Source: Haloferula sp. BvORR071
Lineage (GTDB): Bacteria > Verrucomicrobiota > Verrucomicrobiia > Verrucomicrobiales > Akkermansiaceae
Length of the DNA: 64,000 nucleotides
Assembly (NCBI RefSeq): GCF_000739615.1
Contig: NZ_BATP01000007.1
Span: forward strand, 248,001 to 312,000
Direction of reading: 5' to 3'
The position numbers and the translations under genes were made by a program. Shown here piece by piece: positions 16,514 through 24,821 of this stretch. The notes beneath the pieces were generated by a model that worked only from the letters and a program-made list of their open reading frames with translations, was not told the origin of the DNA and made no database searches. Position 1 is the first letter of the stretch; every line of letters starts with the position of its first letter.

Positions 16514-17269
16514 GTGAATATTCCACGAGCAAAGGACCTCCACCCGGATCAATGGGTGGAGCAGAAGATGAACAGCGGCAAGCAGCGGTTGCAGGAAGCC
16601 CGCGCTGAAGTTGAAAGCGCGGTTGTAAAGCATCCGCTTGGTTCGCTGGCCGCCGGCTTCGGCGTCGGCTATCTGGCGCGCAGCCTGCCGCTGGGTCGTC
16701 TGGTCGGCGGCACGCTGCGGGCGGTGGTTCCATTCATTCCACATGCCTTGTTGGCCATAGGGGCGGCGCGCGCGTGGGAAATCGCGCAAAACAGCCGCGT
16801 GCCGCGACCGCAACGGATGGTCTCGCCGGAGCGAGCCTGCATTGATGCCTGCAATCAACTGTTGCGGGGCGAGATCGCCGCGATCGAGACCTACACTCAA
16901 GCAATCTCCTCCTTCAGTGCCGACCGTGAAACCCCGTCGCTCCGCCACATCCTGGCGGTGCACGAGGACAACGCGAGTCGCCTACGACAGCACATTGCGG
17001 AAATGGGAGGCGATGCCTCCTTCAGCTCCGGGATGTGGGGTGGCTTTGCGAAGGCACTTGAAGGAGGTGCTTTGGCTTTGGGCGATTCTCCGGCACTGGC
17101 AGTACTGCAGGCCGGTGAAGAGCATGGCGTCCGCGAGTATGAAGAAGCCCTGCAGGATCCCGGCGTGATGGAGTCCATGAAGAACGTGATCCGCCTGCAT
17201 ATGCTGCCGCGGAGCCAAGAGAACGTGAACACGCTACTGCGGCTGAAGAAGCAGCAGGCAGTGATGTAA
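16514..17269 (+). CDS. Membrane-anchored DUF2383 (ferritin-like four-helix) protein
   Basis: 251 residues using a GTG start at 16514 (VNIPRAKDLHPDQW), 28 bp after the preceding stop; longer frames overlap that gene. The N-terminal 100 residues hold a charged helix, then hydrophobic segments (LGSLAAGFGVGYLARSLPLG and FIPHALLAIGAARAWEI). Residues about 115-251 form a DUF2383 domain beginning ACIDACNQLLRGEIAAIETY and including LRHILAVHEDNASRLRQHI and LQAGEEHGVREYEEAL. DUF2383/PA2169-type domains are predicted four-helix bundles with a ferritin-like pattern of Glu and His; function unknown. It is paralogous to the soluble DUF2383 gene at 59223-59660. A terminator follows. Confidence 0.8.
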   Translation: MNIPRAKDLHPDQWVEQKMNSGKQRLQEARAEVESAVVKHPLGSLAAGFGVGYLARSLPLGRLVGGTLRAVVPFIPHALLAIGAARAWEIAQNSRVPRPQRMVSPERACIDACNQLLRGEIAAIETYTQAISSFSADRETPSLRHILAVHEDNASRLRQHIAEMGGDASFSSGMWGGFAKALEGGALALGDSPALAVLQAGEEHGVREYEEALQDPGVMESMKNVIRLHMLPRSQENVNTLLRLKKQQAVM

Positions 17270-17290
17270 GAAACCGGATCACCCTGATAC

Positions 17291-17331
17291 AATCCAAGCG
17301 GACCCCTACGTGGGCCCGCTTGGATTTGTTG
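17291..17331 (+). terminator. Bidirectional terminator between the DUF2383 gene and the amidohydrolase gene
   Basis: Perfect 11-bp arms aatccaagcgg (17291-17301) and ccgcttggatt (17316-17326) are followed by tgttgt. The stem lies in the convergent gap between stops at 17269 and 17353 and may serve both strands; the U-tract is weak. Confidence 0.6.
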
Positions 17332-17352
17332 TCGAGGGCCATGAACGTGGTC

Positions 17353-19143
17353 CTAGAAAGCGAAGCAGTCGCACCCGGAACCCCAGAGGCCGGCGGTGGA
17401 ATAGGCGGGGCTGGACTTGCTGGTCAGAGGAGGCGTGCGGCCATCCCACAGAGGCGCGCCGTAGCCCCCGAAGCGCTTAACCGGTGACCAGTCCGGCAGG
17501 ATCGGGATCGCGGGGGCATCGTGCTCCTTGAAGGGACCGGCGGCATACACCGGTTTGCCATCGACGATGGTGAGCACCGAGTGGAGATCTCGGATGCGCT
17601 CCTCCGGGACTTCGAAGTAATCCTCGCTGGTGACCACGAGGTCAGCGAGCTGGCCGGGAGCAAGAGTACCCTTGCTCTGCTCCTCGCGGGAGAACCAAGC
17701 GCTGCCAACCGTGTAGCGGCGGAGGGCTTCCTCGCGGCTGAGGCGATTGGATTCAGGATAGAGTTCCAAGCCGCCCAAGGTGCGACCGCTGACCAGCCAG
17801 CAGAGAGAATTGAAGGGATTGTAGTTCGCCACGCGGGTGGCATCGGTGCCAGCGCCGACGGGGATGCCGCGGTCAAGCATCGCCCTCACGGGAGGAGTGC
17901 GCCGCGCCGCATCGGCACCATAGCGATCGACGAAGTATTCACCCTGGAAGGCCATGCGGTGCTGGATCGCAATGCCACCGCCGAGGGCGGCGACGCGGTC
18001 TAGATTGCGGTCCGAGATGGTCTCGCAGTGATCGAAGAACCAGTGCAGGCCACCGATGGGTGCGGCCTTGTTGACGCGCTCGAAAACGTCGAGGAAGCGC
18101 GAGATGCTTTCGTCGTAGGTGGCGTGGAGGCGGAAGGGCCAGCCATTCGAGGCGAGGGCCAGGACGACGTCCTCCAGCTCGTTTTCCAGCGACGGCGCGA
18201 GATCGGGGCGAGGCTCGAGGAAGTCCTCGAAGTCGGCGGCGGAGAAGACGAGCATCTCCCCTGCCCCATTCATCCGGAAGAAGGAGTCGCCCTCGCCGGG
18301 CTTGGTCATCTTCATCCACTTGGCGAAGTCGTCTTTCTCCTGCTTCGGCCGTTGCGTGAAAAGATTGTAGGCGATGCGGACGGTCATCTCGCCGCGCTGG
18401 TGGAGCTGACGGATGATCTCGTAGTCGTCCGGGTAGTTCTGGAAGCCGCCGCCGGCATCAATGCAACTGGTGACGCCGAGGCGGTTCAGCTCGCGCATGA
18501 AGTGGCGGGTGGAATTGAGCTGGTGATCCGGCGGGAGCTTCGGGCCCTTGGCGAGGGTGGCGTAGAGGATCATCGCATTCGGCCGCGCGATGAGCAGGCC
18601 GGTGGGATTGCCCTGCTTGTCGCGCTGGATCTCGCCGCCGGGAGGATCTGGCGTGTCCTTGGTGTAGCCGCAGGCGCGCAGGGCGGCACGGTTCAGGAGT
18701 GCACGGCAGTAGAGATGGAGGATGAAGACGGGCGTATCCGGCGCGGCTTCATTGAGCTCCTCCAAGGTCGGCATGCGACGCTCGATGAACTGGAACTCGC
18801 TCCATGAGCCGACCACGCGGACCCACTGGCCGGGCGGCGTATGGTGGGCCTGGATTTTCAGCATGCGCAGGGCATCGGCCAGTGAGGGCACGCCATCCCA
18901 GCGCAGCTCCATGTTGTAGTTCAGCCCGCCGCGGATCAGGTGGAGGTGCGAGTCATTCAGGCCGGGAATCACGCGGTGACCCTGGAGGTCGATGCGCTTG
19001 GTCGCGGGGCCGGGCGTGAAGTCCCCTTCCCCGCCGCTGGCGAGGATGCGGCCGTCCTTGATGGCGAGGGCGCTGGCCGTGGGACGAGCAGGATCAAGGG
19101 TGGTGATCTTGCCGTTGTAGAGGATGAGATCGGGTGTTTCCAT
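17353..19143 (-). CDS. Amidohydrolase family 3 (YtcJ-like) protein
   Basis: 596 residues. The N-terminal beta-sandwich (METPDLILYNGKITTLDP) leads to the metal-binding motif PGLNDSHLHL (about 60). Family features include GQWVRVVGSWSEFQF, LLNRAALRACGYT, GVTSCIDAGGG, FRLHATYDES, HWFFDHCETISDRNLDRV, GIPVGAGTDATRVANYNPF and the closing LAPGQLADLVVTSEDYF. Members are metal-dependent hydrolases of N-acyl, cyclic amide or related C-N bonds; the substrate cannot be assigned. There is no signal peptide, so it is cytoplasmic. A 12-bp gap separates its start from the stop of the upstream (frameshifted) ABM gene, suggesting one transcript. Confidence 0.9.
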   Translation of the reverse strand: METPDLILYNGKITTLDPARPTASALAIKDGRILASGGEGDFTPGPATKRIDLQGHRVIPGLNDSHLHLIRGGLNYNMELRWDGVPSLADALRMLKIQAHHTPPGQWVRVVGSWSEFQFIERRMPTLEELNEAAPDTPVFILHLYCRALLNRAALRACGYTKDTPDPPGGEIQRDKQGNPTGLLIARPNAMILYATLAKGPKLPPDHQLNSTRHFMRELNRLGVTSCIDAGGGFQNYPDDYEIIRQLHQRGEMTVRIAYNLFTQRPKQEKDDFAKWMKMTKPGEGDSFFRMNGAGEMLVFSAADFEDFLEPRPDLAPSLENELEDVVLALASNGWPFRLHATYDESISRFLDVFERVNKAAPIGGLHWFFDHCETISDRNLDRVAALGGGIAIQHRMAFQGEYFVDRYGADAARRTPPVRAMLDRGIPVGAGTDATRVANYNPFNSLCWLVSGRTLGGLELYPESNRLSREEALRRYTVGSAWFSREEQSKGTLAPGQLADLVVTSEDYFEVPEERIRDLHSVLTIVDGKPVYAAGPFKEHDAPAIPILPDWSPVKRFGGYGAPLWDGRTPPLTSKSSPAYSTAGLWGSGCDCFAF

Positions 19144-19155
19144 AATGGAGGAAGG

Positions 19156-19721
19156 TTAGTGAGGTTCAGGCCAGAGCCACTTGCGGAAGAGCTTGGTGAG
19201 ATTTGGCATGACCACCCAGGTGAGCAGGGCGACCACCATGCCGGTGACCACGATATTCACCGCGAGCGGGTGCCAGCCGGGCAGGAGCTTCTTGAAGAGA
19301 GGTGGCAGGATGGATGTCAGCGGGTAGACGCCGAGAAAGGTGACGAGGGCCATCTTTGGCTTCGGCGGGGGCTTGCGGGCGGGCTGGTCCGGCAGGGTGA
19401 ACCAGCCGGCGAGGCCCTCCATTTCGGAGATATGCGGGTCGCCCTCGGTGAGCTCGCGAAGGCGGGCCATCCAGGCCTGGTAGGTGGAAGTGGCGGTGAA
19501 GGCCTTGCGCGTCGCGGCATCGGCGAAGCGGTCGACGACGGTGTAGCCGCGGGATTTGCCTGCTCCGAGCGGAGGACGTGGATGCCGCGGTTCCCCGGCG
19601 AGGACAGGGCGAAGTCGATGAACTGGCGCATGGCCTCCTCAAAGGGCTGCTCGCAGCCCGGCTTGGTCCGCCGCCGGACCACGACGGTGACGCTGTGATC
19701 TTCTTCCGGTGGCGGGTTCAT
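19156..19721 (-). pseudogene. ABM-domain membrane protein, single frameshift
   Basis: From 19721 the minus strand reads MNPPPEEDHSVTVVVRRRTK through RQFIDFALSSPGNRGIHVLR, an antibiotic-biosynthesis-monooxygenase-like domain. Near 19551-19580 the frame is lost. The expected continuation GKSRGYTVVDRFADAATRKA, then MARLRELTEGDPHISEMEGL, GWFTLP and two hydrophobic helices (LVTFLGVYPLTSILPPLFKK; IVVTGMVVALLTWVVMPNLT) is in another frame down to 19156. Together they match the common layout of an ABM domain plus C-terminal membrane segment, about 188 residues. Pseudogene or one-base sequence error. Family function is uncertain (putative heme or quinol-type monooxygenase fold). Confidence 0.75.
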
Positions 19722-19878
19722 GGCTTCAAGGTCTGGGATCGGTCTGCTGCGCGCGGCTGCGGCTGCGGCTTCTCTCCTGATTTTGGGGAGGCGTGGCGGC
19801 TTGTGACCACGGAATCGCGCGGCTCCATTCATCATTTATGATGCAATCTTCCGCCCGGCTGGGCAGAGTGACGCCACG

Positions 19879-20181
19879 ATGCATGCATATTCGGTGGTGT
19901 TCTGGCTGCTGCTGGTCGCAGCGGCGATCATCTGGGGAGTCTACTGGGAGGAGCGGCGCTCAACGCAGATCCTCAAGGACTGGGCGGAACGGGAGGGGCT
20001 GAAGGTGCTCTCCTCCGAGCGGCGATACTCTTACGCCGAAGATTTCAAGGCATCCCGTTCACAAGCGGTCTTCCGCGTGAAGGTTCAGGACGAAAAGGGC
20101 TTCACCCGCCACGGCTGGGTGAAGTGCGGCGGATGGTGGGCCGGACTGCTGAAGAACCGCGCGGAGGCACAGTGGGATTGA
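19879..20181 (+). CDS. Small single-pass membrane protein
   Basis: 100 residues. One N-terminal membrane helix (SVVFWLLLVAAAIIWGVYW) is followed by a soluble domain (LKDWAEREGLKVLSSERRYS, then VFRVKVQDEKGFTRHGWVKC and CGGWWAGLLKNRAEAQWD). The soluble part looks like a small alpha/beta domain exposed to the cytoplasm or periplasm. No family recognised. It stands alone between a divergent frameshifted gene and a small minus-strand frame. Confidence 0.6.
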   Translation: MHAYSVVFWLLLVAAAIIWGVYWEERRSTQILKDWAEREGLKVLSSERRYSYAEDFKASRSQAVFRVKVQDEKGFTRHGWVKCGGWWAGLLKNRAEAQWD

Positions 20182-20245
20182 GCGCAGGCTCGGGGCAATT
20201 ACCACAAGCACCGTACCTCAGCCGACAGATAAGGTCTGTCTGAAC

Positions 20246-20413
20246 TTATCCGAGCATATACGCCACCGAACATACCACGCCGGTAGCCACTGCGGCAAAG
20301 CCTATCCATGTAGCAGCAGACCACGCGGGATCCCTCGCGTCACGCTCATCCCGTGGCGTCGCCACATTCACATAGTGGCGATGAAAGTAGCGACGGGGAG
20401 CACGCGTTTTCAT
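20246..20413 (-). CDS. Possible 55-residue membrane peptide
   Basis: A short minus-strand frame starting ATGAAAACGCG reads MKTRAPRRYFHRHYVNVATP, then a charged stretch (RDERDARDPAW) and a C-terminal hydrophobic helix (WIGFAAVATGVVCSVAYMLG) up to TAA. The layout of a basic N terminus plus one membrane helix is that of a plausible small protein. No Shine-Dalgarno is visible and there is no comparison to support it. The remaining 280 bp up to the NADAR gene at 20696 show no convincing gene. Confidence 0.35.
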   Translation of the reverse strand: MKTRAPRRYFHRHYVNVATPRDERDARDPAWSAATWIGFAAVATGVVCSVAYMLG

Positions 20414-20695
20414 GGTGGGGAGCAGAATCGGGGGAGCGAGGGAAGGCCTTTGGGGGTAGGACGATTTTTTCTAGCAGCTGGTTCCGAATTGTCCAGCGCG
20501 GGATAATCACTTCGGAGAAATTAAGTAATTTTCCTTACTGCTGCAAGGGATGGAATGTGGACACATCGTTCCCCCCACCGCTAAAAGCCCCTCCCCCGCG
20601 GGCACGAAGGCGACACGACTCCTCTTGGGAGGGCCGCGGCCGGCAGCCCCGCTGGAAAGGAAAAGATAGCCCGGAGGCAGGAGAATATCACTACT

Positions 20696-21256
20696 ATGGA
20701 TACCGTATCAAACCGCGAAGACCTCGTCCGACGCATCGCCACGGGTGAGCGGGTGAAGTTCCTTTTCTTCTGGGGTCATACTCCATCCGGAGATGGCAGT
20801 GTGACGAAGACCTGCTTCAGCCAATGGTTCGAATCGCCCTTCGGCGTGGATGGCATTACCTATGCTACCGCCGAGCATTGGATGATGGCGGAGAAGGCGC
20901 GGCTCTTCGGTGACATTGCAGCGGTGGACAAGATCGTTGCGGCTTCTCATCCGAAGCAAGCGAAGGAACTCGGCCGCGGGGTGGCAAACTTTGACGACAA
21001 TGTCTGGAAGCGCGAGCGCTTCGACATCGTGGTGCGTGGCAATCTCGCGAAGTTCCGGGCACACTCCACGATGCGGGAATTTCTGTTGGGGACCGGTGAT
21101 CGGGTTCTCGTGGAAGCCAGCCCACGGGACACGATCTGGGGCATCGGCCTGGGAGCTGACAATCCCTGCGCGGAGAAGCCCGCCAAGTGGCGCGGGCTGA
21201 ACCTGCTCGGCTTCGCCCTCATGGAAGTACGCCGGCAGTTGAGGGAAGAAGTATGA
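20696..21256 (+). CDS. NADAR (YbiA-like) family protein
   Basis: 186 residues with a purine-rich ribosome site (ggaggcaggag) 11-20 nt upstream of the ATG. Family features: KFLFFWGHTPS, CFSQWFESPF (FSNF-like), YATAEHWMMAEKARLFGD (the conserved AEHWM helix), HPKQAKELGRGV, W.RERFDIV..GN.AKF, LVEASPRDTIWGIGLG (substrate-pocket strand with DxxWG). NADAR/YbiA proteins are N-glycosidases acting on N-ribosides such as early riboflavin-pathway intermediates or ADP-ribosylated species; which applies here is unknown. Cytoplasmic; no obvious operon partners. Confidence 0.9.
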   Translation: MDTVSNREDLVRRIATGERVKFLFFWGHTPSGDGSVTKTCFSQWFESPFGVDGITYATAEHWMMAEKARLFGDIAAVDKIVAASHPKQAKELGRGVANFDDNVWKRERFDIVVRGNLAKFRAHSTMREFLLGTGDRVLVEASPRDTIWGIGLGADNPCAEKPAKWRGLNLLGFALMEVRRQLREEV

Positions 21257-21298
21257 GCCGCCGCGGATCCCCGATCCGCGACGACCGTGCGAGCCCAA

Positions 21299-21976
21299 TT
21301 AGTGATGCGCTTTCGCGGGAACGATTTGCGGCTTCTGCGCGGATTGAGGAGCCTTGTGGACCATGGTGTAGGCATACTCCACCCCCACGCCGTAGGCTCC
21401 GCCCTGATTCTTGATCAGGCCCATGAGCTTGTCGTAGTGCTCGCGGCGAGCCCAGTCGCGCTGCCACTCAAGCAAGGCCGGAATCGTCGTAACTCTTACA
21501 GCACCAGCCTGCACCATGCGCGAAAGCGCGGCCTCATGGGCAGCCGCGGAGGTGGCTCCGCAGCAGTCTTCCACGACGTAGATGTTGTAGCCCTCGCCGA
21601 GCATTTCGATGGTCGGCCAGGTCACACAGACTTCCGTCCACAGGCCGGTGAGCAGGATGTTCTTGCGACCGGTGGCGCGGATCGCCTCGCGGAAGCCTTC
21701 GTCGTCCCAAGAGTTCATCGAGCTGCGCTCGACCACCGGTTGGCCGGGAAAGACATCAAGCAACTGCGGCCAGACGTAACCGCTGAAGGATTCCGTCTCC
21801 ACCGCCGTGATGACCGCGGGCACGTTGAATTCCTTGGCGACTTTGGCGAGCAAGGTGACGTTGTTGATCAGGGTGGCGCGATCGATGTTCGCGACCCCGA
21901 AGGTCATCTGCGGCTGGTGGTCGATGAAGACGACGGCGCTGTCTTCGGCCGTGTAAAGCTTGTGGTAGGGATTCAT
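21299..21976 (-). CDS. Isochorismatase-family cysteine hydrolase
   Basis: 225 residues from the ATG at 21976 (MNPYHKLYTAEDSAVVFIDH). The catalytic triad pattern is visible: Asp in VVFIDHQPQM, Lys in RKNILLTGLWTEVCV, and Cys in EVCV. YcaC-like features include FGVANIDRATLINN, AVITAVETESFSGYVWPQL and CCGATSAAAHEAALSRMVQAG. Members hydrolyse amide or ester bonds in small metabolites; the close similarity to YcaC-type hydrolases does not fix the substrate. The upstream gene on the same strand stops at 22056, 80 bp away, so co-transcription is possible. Confidence 0.9.
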   Translation of the reverse strand: MNPYHKLYTAEDSAVVFIDHQPQMTFGVANIDRATLINNVTLLAKVAKEFNVPAVITAVETESFSGYVWPQLLDVFPGQPVVERSSMNSWDDEGFREAIRATGRKNILLTGLWTEVCVTWPTIEMLGEGYNIYVVEDCCGATSAAAHEAALSRMVQAGAVRVTTIPALLEWQRDWARREHYDKLMGLIKNQGGAYGVGVEYAYTMVHKAPQSAQKPQIVPAKAHH

Positions 21977-22055
21977 GGCAGTGTGGAGTGAAAGGGGCGC
22001 ACGACGCGCACGCCTACTCCCTAGGATTGGAAGAACCCCGGCCGCTGTGACTGAT

Positions 22056-23030
22056 TTATTCCGGCGTTCCGGAGAAAGGCACAACCACCGTCTTCACCCG
22101 GCGGTAGTAGCCGGTGCTGACCGTGATCTCACTGCGACTCCCCTCAATGTAGGTGGTCCGGACATCCGAGCGCGGGCCTTCCTGATTGAAGCCCGCATAG
22201 GACAACTGCCCGGAATTCGCACCACTGACTTCAAGCGCGAGCTTGCGCAGCTCCGGAGCGCTGCCCGATGTAGTCAGGCGGAGCTGGATGGGACCGACGC
22301 TGGCCTTGGAGGTCACCCCGGGGCGGGATGGCACTTTCAGCACGACTTTCTCCTCGGTGAGATCGCCCGCGCAGATGGCGGTCAGCTGCCCCTCGGCGAC
22401 GGCGCCCTTTAGCGAGAGTGGCGAGAAGTAGCCGCTGGTGCTGAATCTCAACTGGTCCCTGTCCACGGGGCCGCGGGGAAGCCGTTCGTTCAGGTTCAAC
22501 TCAAAGGTCCACGCTGACGGCAGGAGAGCCATGCCGTGCAGGCCTTCGATCGGCACATGGTTGAGACTGATTGAGTTCTCCACCACTCGGTTGATCGGCA
22601 GGACGGAGACATCAAAGGTGTAGTTCAGATGGTAATAGTGGTCGTAGAGGCTCCCGGTATCAGCTTTGAGCATCGCGGCGTCTCTGAAGCTCAGCACGGG
22701 CTTCAGGGCGAAAGCCGCCTCCCAGGCACGCTCCTGATCCGCGCGCTGCAGGTCCGTGATAGGGCGGCTGAGGGGGAGACCCGCGCGCGTGACGAACTCC
22801 ACTTGGCTGCCTTCAGGATCATTGCGCAGGCCCACCACCTTCAGCTCCCGCACCGTACCGCTGTGGTCTTTCCAGAGCTGGAAGGGATCCGGAACCGCCC
22901 CGCTGCGCTGCAGGTCCGAGACCGCATAGAGCACGATCCCGACAAGCCCCACGGTAAGCAGCGCGGGAAACGCGGCCAAGGCCAGCGCGGGCGCGGGGAT
23001 CTGCGCAGGAAGGATAGCTGCGGTTTTCAC
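22056..23030 (-). CDS. Single-pass membrane protein of unknown function
   Basis: 324 residues. A hydrophobic N-terminal segment ([20 protein letters not shown]) acts as an anchor or uncleaved signal. The rest is soluble and beta-rich, with [20 protein letters not shown], a region [33 protein letters not shown] and [18 protein letters not shown] near the end. No family recognised; the bulk is predicted to face the periplasm. Confidence 0.65.
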   Translation of the reverse strand: MKTAAILPAQIPAPALALAAFPALLTVGLVGIVLYAVSDLQRSGAVPDPFQLWKDHSGTVRELKVVGLRNDPEGSQVEFVTRAGLPLSRPITDLQRADQERAWEAAFALKPVLSFRDAAMLKADTGSLYDHYYHLNYTFDVSVLPINRVVENSISLNHVPIEGLHGMALLPSAWTFELNLNERLPRGPVDRDQLRFSTSGYFSPLSLKGAVAEGQLTAICAGDLTEEKVVLKVPSRPGVTSKASVGPIQLRLTTSGSAPELRKLALEVSGANSGQLSYAGFNQEGPRSDVRTTYIEGSRSEITVSTGYYRRVKTVVVPFSGTPE

Positions 23031-23161
23031 AGCTAGCAGTTATCCCACCCTGCCACCGGATTTCAAGATCGAAGCGGTCTCCGGAGATCCGGCAAAGATC
23101 GCGGTCACAGCGAGCAGGTGACGCCCTAAATAAGGCTGAAGTTTCCAACCCCATCGAGCCC

Positions 23162-23992
23162 ATGAGCACTATCACCACCAAAGACGGCACCACGATCTAC
23201 TACAAGGACTGGGGCAATCCCGCCGCACAACCGATTGTCTTCTGCCACGGCTGGCCGCTGAGTGCGGATAGCTGGGAAGCCCAGATGATCTATCTGGCCG
23301 GCCAGGGCTATCGCTGCATCGCCCATGATCGCCGCGGCCACGGCCGCTCGGATCAGAGCGCCAGCGGCAACGAAATGGACACCTACGCGGACGACCTGGC
23401 GGAGCTGCTCGATCACCTCGACGTGAAGAACGCGGTGATCTTCGGCTTCTCCACCGGCGGCGGTGAGGTCGCGCGCTACATCGGCCGCCACGGGACCAAG
23501 CGCCTGGCCAAGGCCGGACTGATCTCGGCGGTGCCGCCGCTGATGGTGAAGCGGGATGACAATCCGGACGGCGTGCCGATCGAAGTCTTTGACGGCATCC
23601 GCGCCGCGCAGCTCGCCGACCGCTCACAGTTTTACAAGGACCTGCCCTCCGGTCCATTCTTCGGTTTCAACCGACCCGGCGCCAAGGTCTCGCAGGGCAT
23701 GATCGACGCGTGGTGGCTGCAGGGCATGATGGGCGGCCACCTTAACACGCTGGAATGCATCAAAGCATTCTCCGAGACCGACTTCCGCGAGGACCTCAAG
23801 AAGTTCGACATCCCCACCCTGATCCTGCACGGCGACGACGACCAAGTGGTGCCGGTGAAAGTCGGTGGGCTGGCGTCCGCGAAGCTGGTGAAGGATCACA
23901 AGCTGGTGATTTACCCCGGCGCGCCACACGGCATCACGGACACGCACAAGGACAAGCTGAACGCGGACCTGCTGGAGTTCATCCGGGCTTGA
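23162..23992 (+). CDS. Alpha/beta-hydrolase, non-heme haloperoxidase-like
   Basis: 276 residues, the usual length for bacterial cofactor-free haloperoxidase/esterase relatives. The start [18 protein letters not shown] is typical. The oxyanion loop is [12 protein letters not shown], the nucleophile Ser97 lies in GFSTGGGE, the acid in HGDDDQVVP and the His in [15 protein letters not shown]. These enzymes are esterases that can also perhydrolyse carboxylic acids; true halogenation is incidental. No signal peptide, so cytoplasmic. Confidence 0.9.
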   Translation: MSTITTKDGTTIYYKDWGNPAAQPIVFCHGWPLSADSWEAQMIYLAGQGYRCIAHDRRGHGRSDQSASGNEMDTYADDLAELLDHLDVKNAVIFGFSTGGGEVARYIGRHGTKRLAKAGLISAVPPLMVKRDDNPDGVPIEVFDGIRAAQLADRSQFYKDLPSGPFFGFNRPGAKVSQGMIDAWWLQGMMGGHLNTLECIKAFSETDFREDLKKFDIPTLILHGDDDQVVPVKVGGLASAKLVKDHKLVIYPGAPHGITDTHKDKLNADLLEFIRA

Positions 23993-24082
23993 GGGAGATC
24001 CCCGCAAAAAGCTGACTACAAAGCAGGGGCGTAATTCAAGCCGCGCGCGGGCGTGGAATTGTGCTTTAATGCGGGCATCGAA

Positions 24083-24775
24083 ATGGCAACGACGCCCGAA
24101 GAGCCCAAGACCAGCACTACCCTGCTCGCCAAAGGCGCATCCGCCGCAGAGAAGGTGGCGGATGCGATTCTGCGCTTTATCGGCCAAGTGCCGGATAGCG
24201 CGGAAAGCACCAGCCTGGTGCCGAAGGATCGAGCCGAGGCGATTGCGCGGAACGCCTCCCGCAAGGCGGCGACCACGGCGGGCATGCTGGCCCTGCCGCC
24301 GGGCCCCCTCGCGTGGGCGACGATCGTGCCCGAGATGATCGGGGTCTGGAAGATCCAGTCCCAGATGGTCGCGGATATTGCTGCGGTCTATGGAAAGAGC
24401 TGGTCGCTCTCCAAGCAGACGATGATCTACTGCCTCTTCCGGCATACCACGGCCATGGCGATGCGTGACTTGGTGGTGCGGGTCGGCGAACGTTATCTGG
24501 TTCGCCAAGCGTCCTTCCAAACGCTGCAGAAGGTGGCGGGGAAGATCGGGGTAAAGCTGACCCAGACCACGGTGAAGAAGTCCCTCGCACGCTGGATTCC
24601 CGTCGCGGGGGCTTTGGGCGTGGGGAGCTATGCGTATGTGGACACTTGGAAAGTGGCGAAGACCGCGATCGATTTCTTCAGCAGCGATGCTTCGCACATC
24701 GACGAGGGGCCAAAGGATCCGCCGCCTTTGCCGAAGTTGGCCAAGCGGGAGGAGGAAGATGTGATTGAGGGGTGA
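24083..24775 (+). CDS. EcsC-like protein (tentative)
   Basis: 230 residues from the ATG at 24083 (MATTPEEPKTSTTLLAKGAS); an in-frame ATG 30 bp upstream is also possible. The sequence has a long helical region with ATTAGMLALPPGPLAWATIV, then MIGVWKIQSQMVADIAAVYG and a C-terminal RWIPVAGALGVGSYAYVDTW hydrophobic stretch. The order of a glycine/proline-rich hydrophobic turn, then an 'IAAVYG' helix recalls EcsC-family proteins, whose function is unclear. The C terminus is acidic (LAKREEEDVIEG). Convergent with the GH31 gene 47 bp downstream. Confidence 0.5.
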   Translation: MATTPEEPKTSTTLLAKGASAAEKVADAILRFIGQVPDSAESTSLVPKDRAEAIARNASRKAATTAGMLALPPGPLAWATIVPEMIGVWKIQSQMVADIAAVYGKSWSLSKQTMIYCLFRHTTAMAMRDLVVRVGERYLVRQASFQTLQKVAGKIGVKLTQTTVKKSLARWIPVAGALGVGSYAYVDTWKVAKTAIDFFSSDASHIDEGPKDPPPLPKLAKREEEDVIEG

Positions 24776-24821
24776 TGCTTATCTTTGCGGCGCAGCCGCT
24801 CGTGTTCCCTTGGCAGAAAGC

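Noticed and set aside
20353..20748. 131-codon plus-strand frame before the NADAR gene
   Set aside because: It overlaps the NADAR gene in another frame, is Arg/Pro/Ser-rich and lacks a domain.
20696..21256. NADAR gene as part of a defence or ADP-ribosylation operon
   Set aside because: It has no ADP-ribosyltransferase, macro-domain or other partner next to it; neighbours are unrelated hydrolases.
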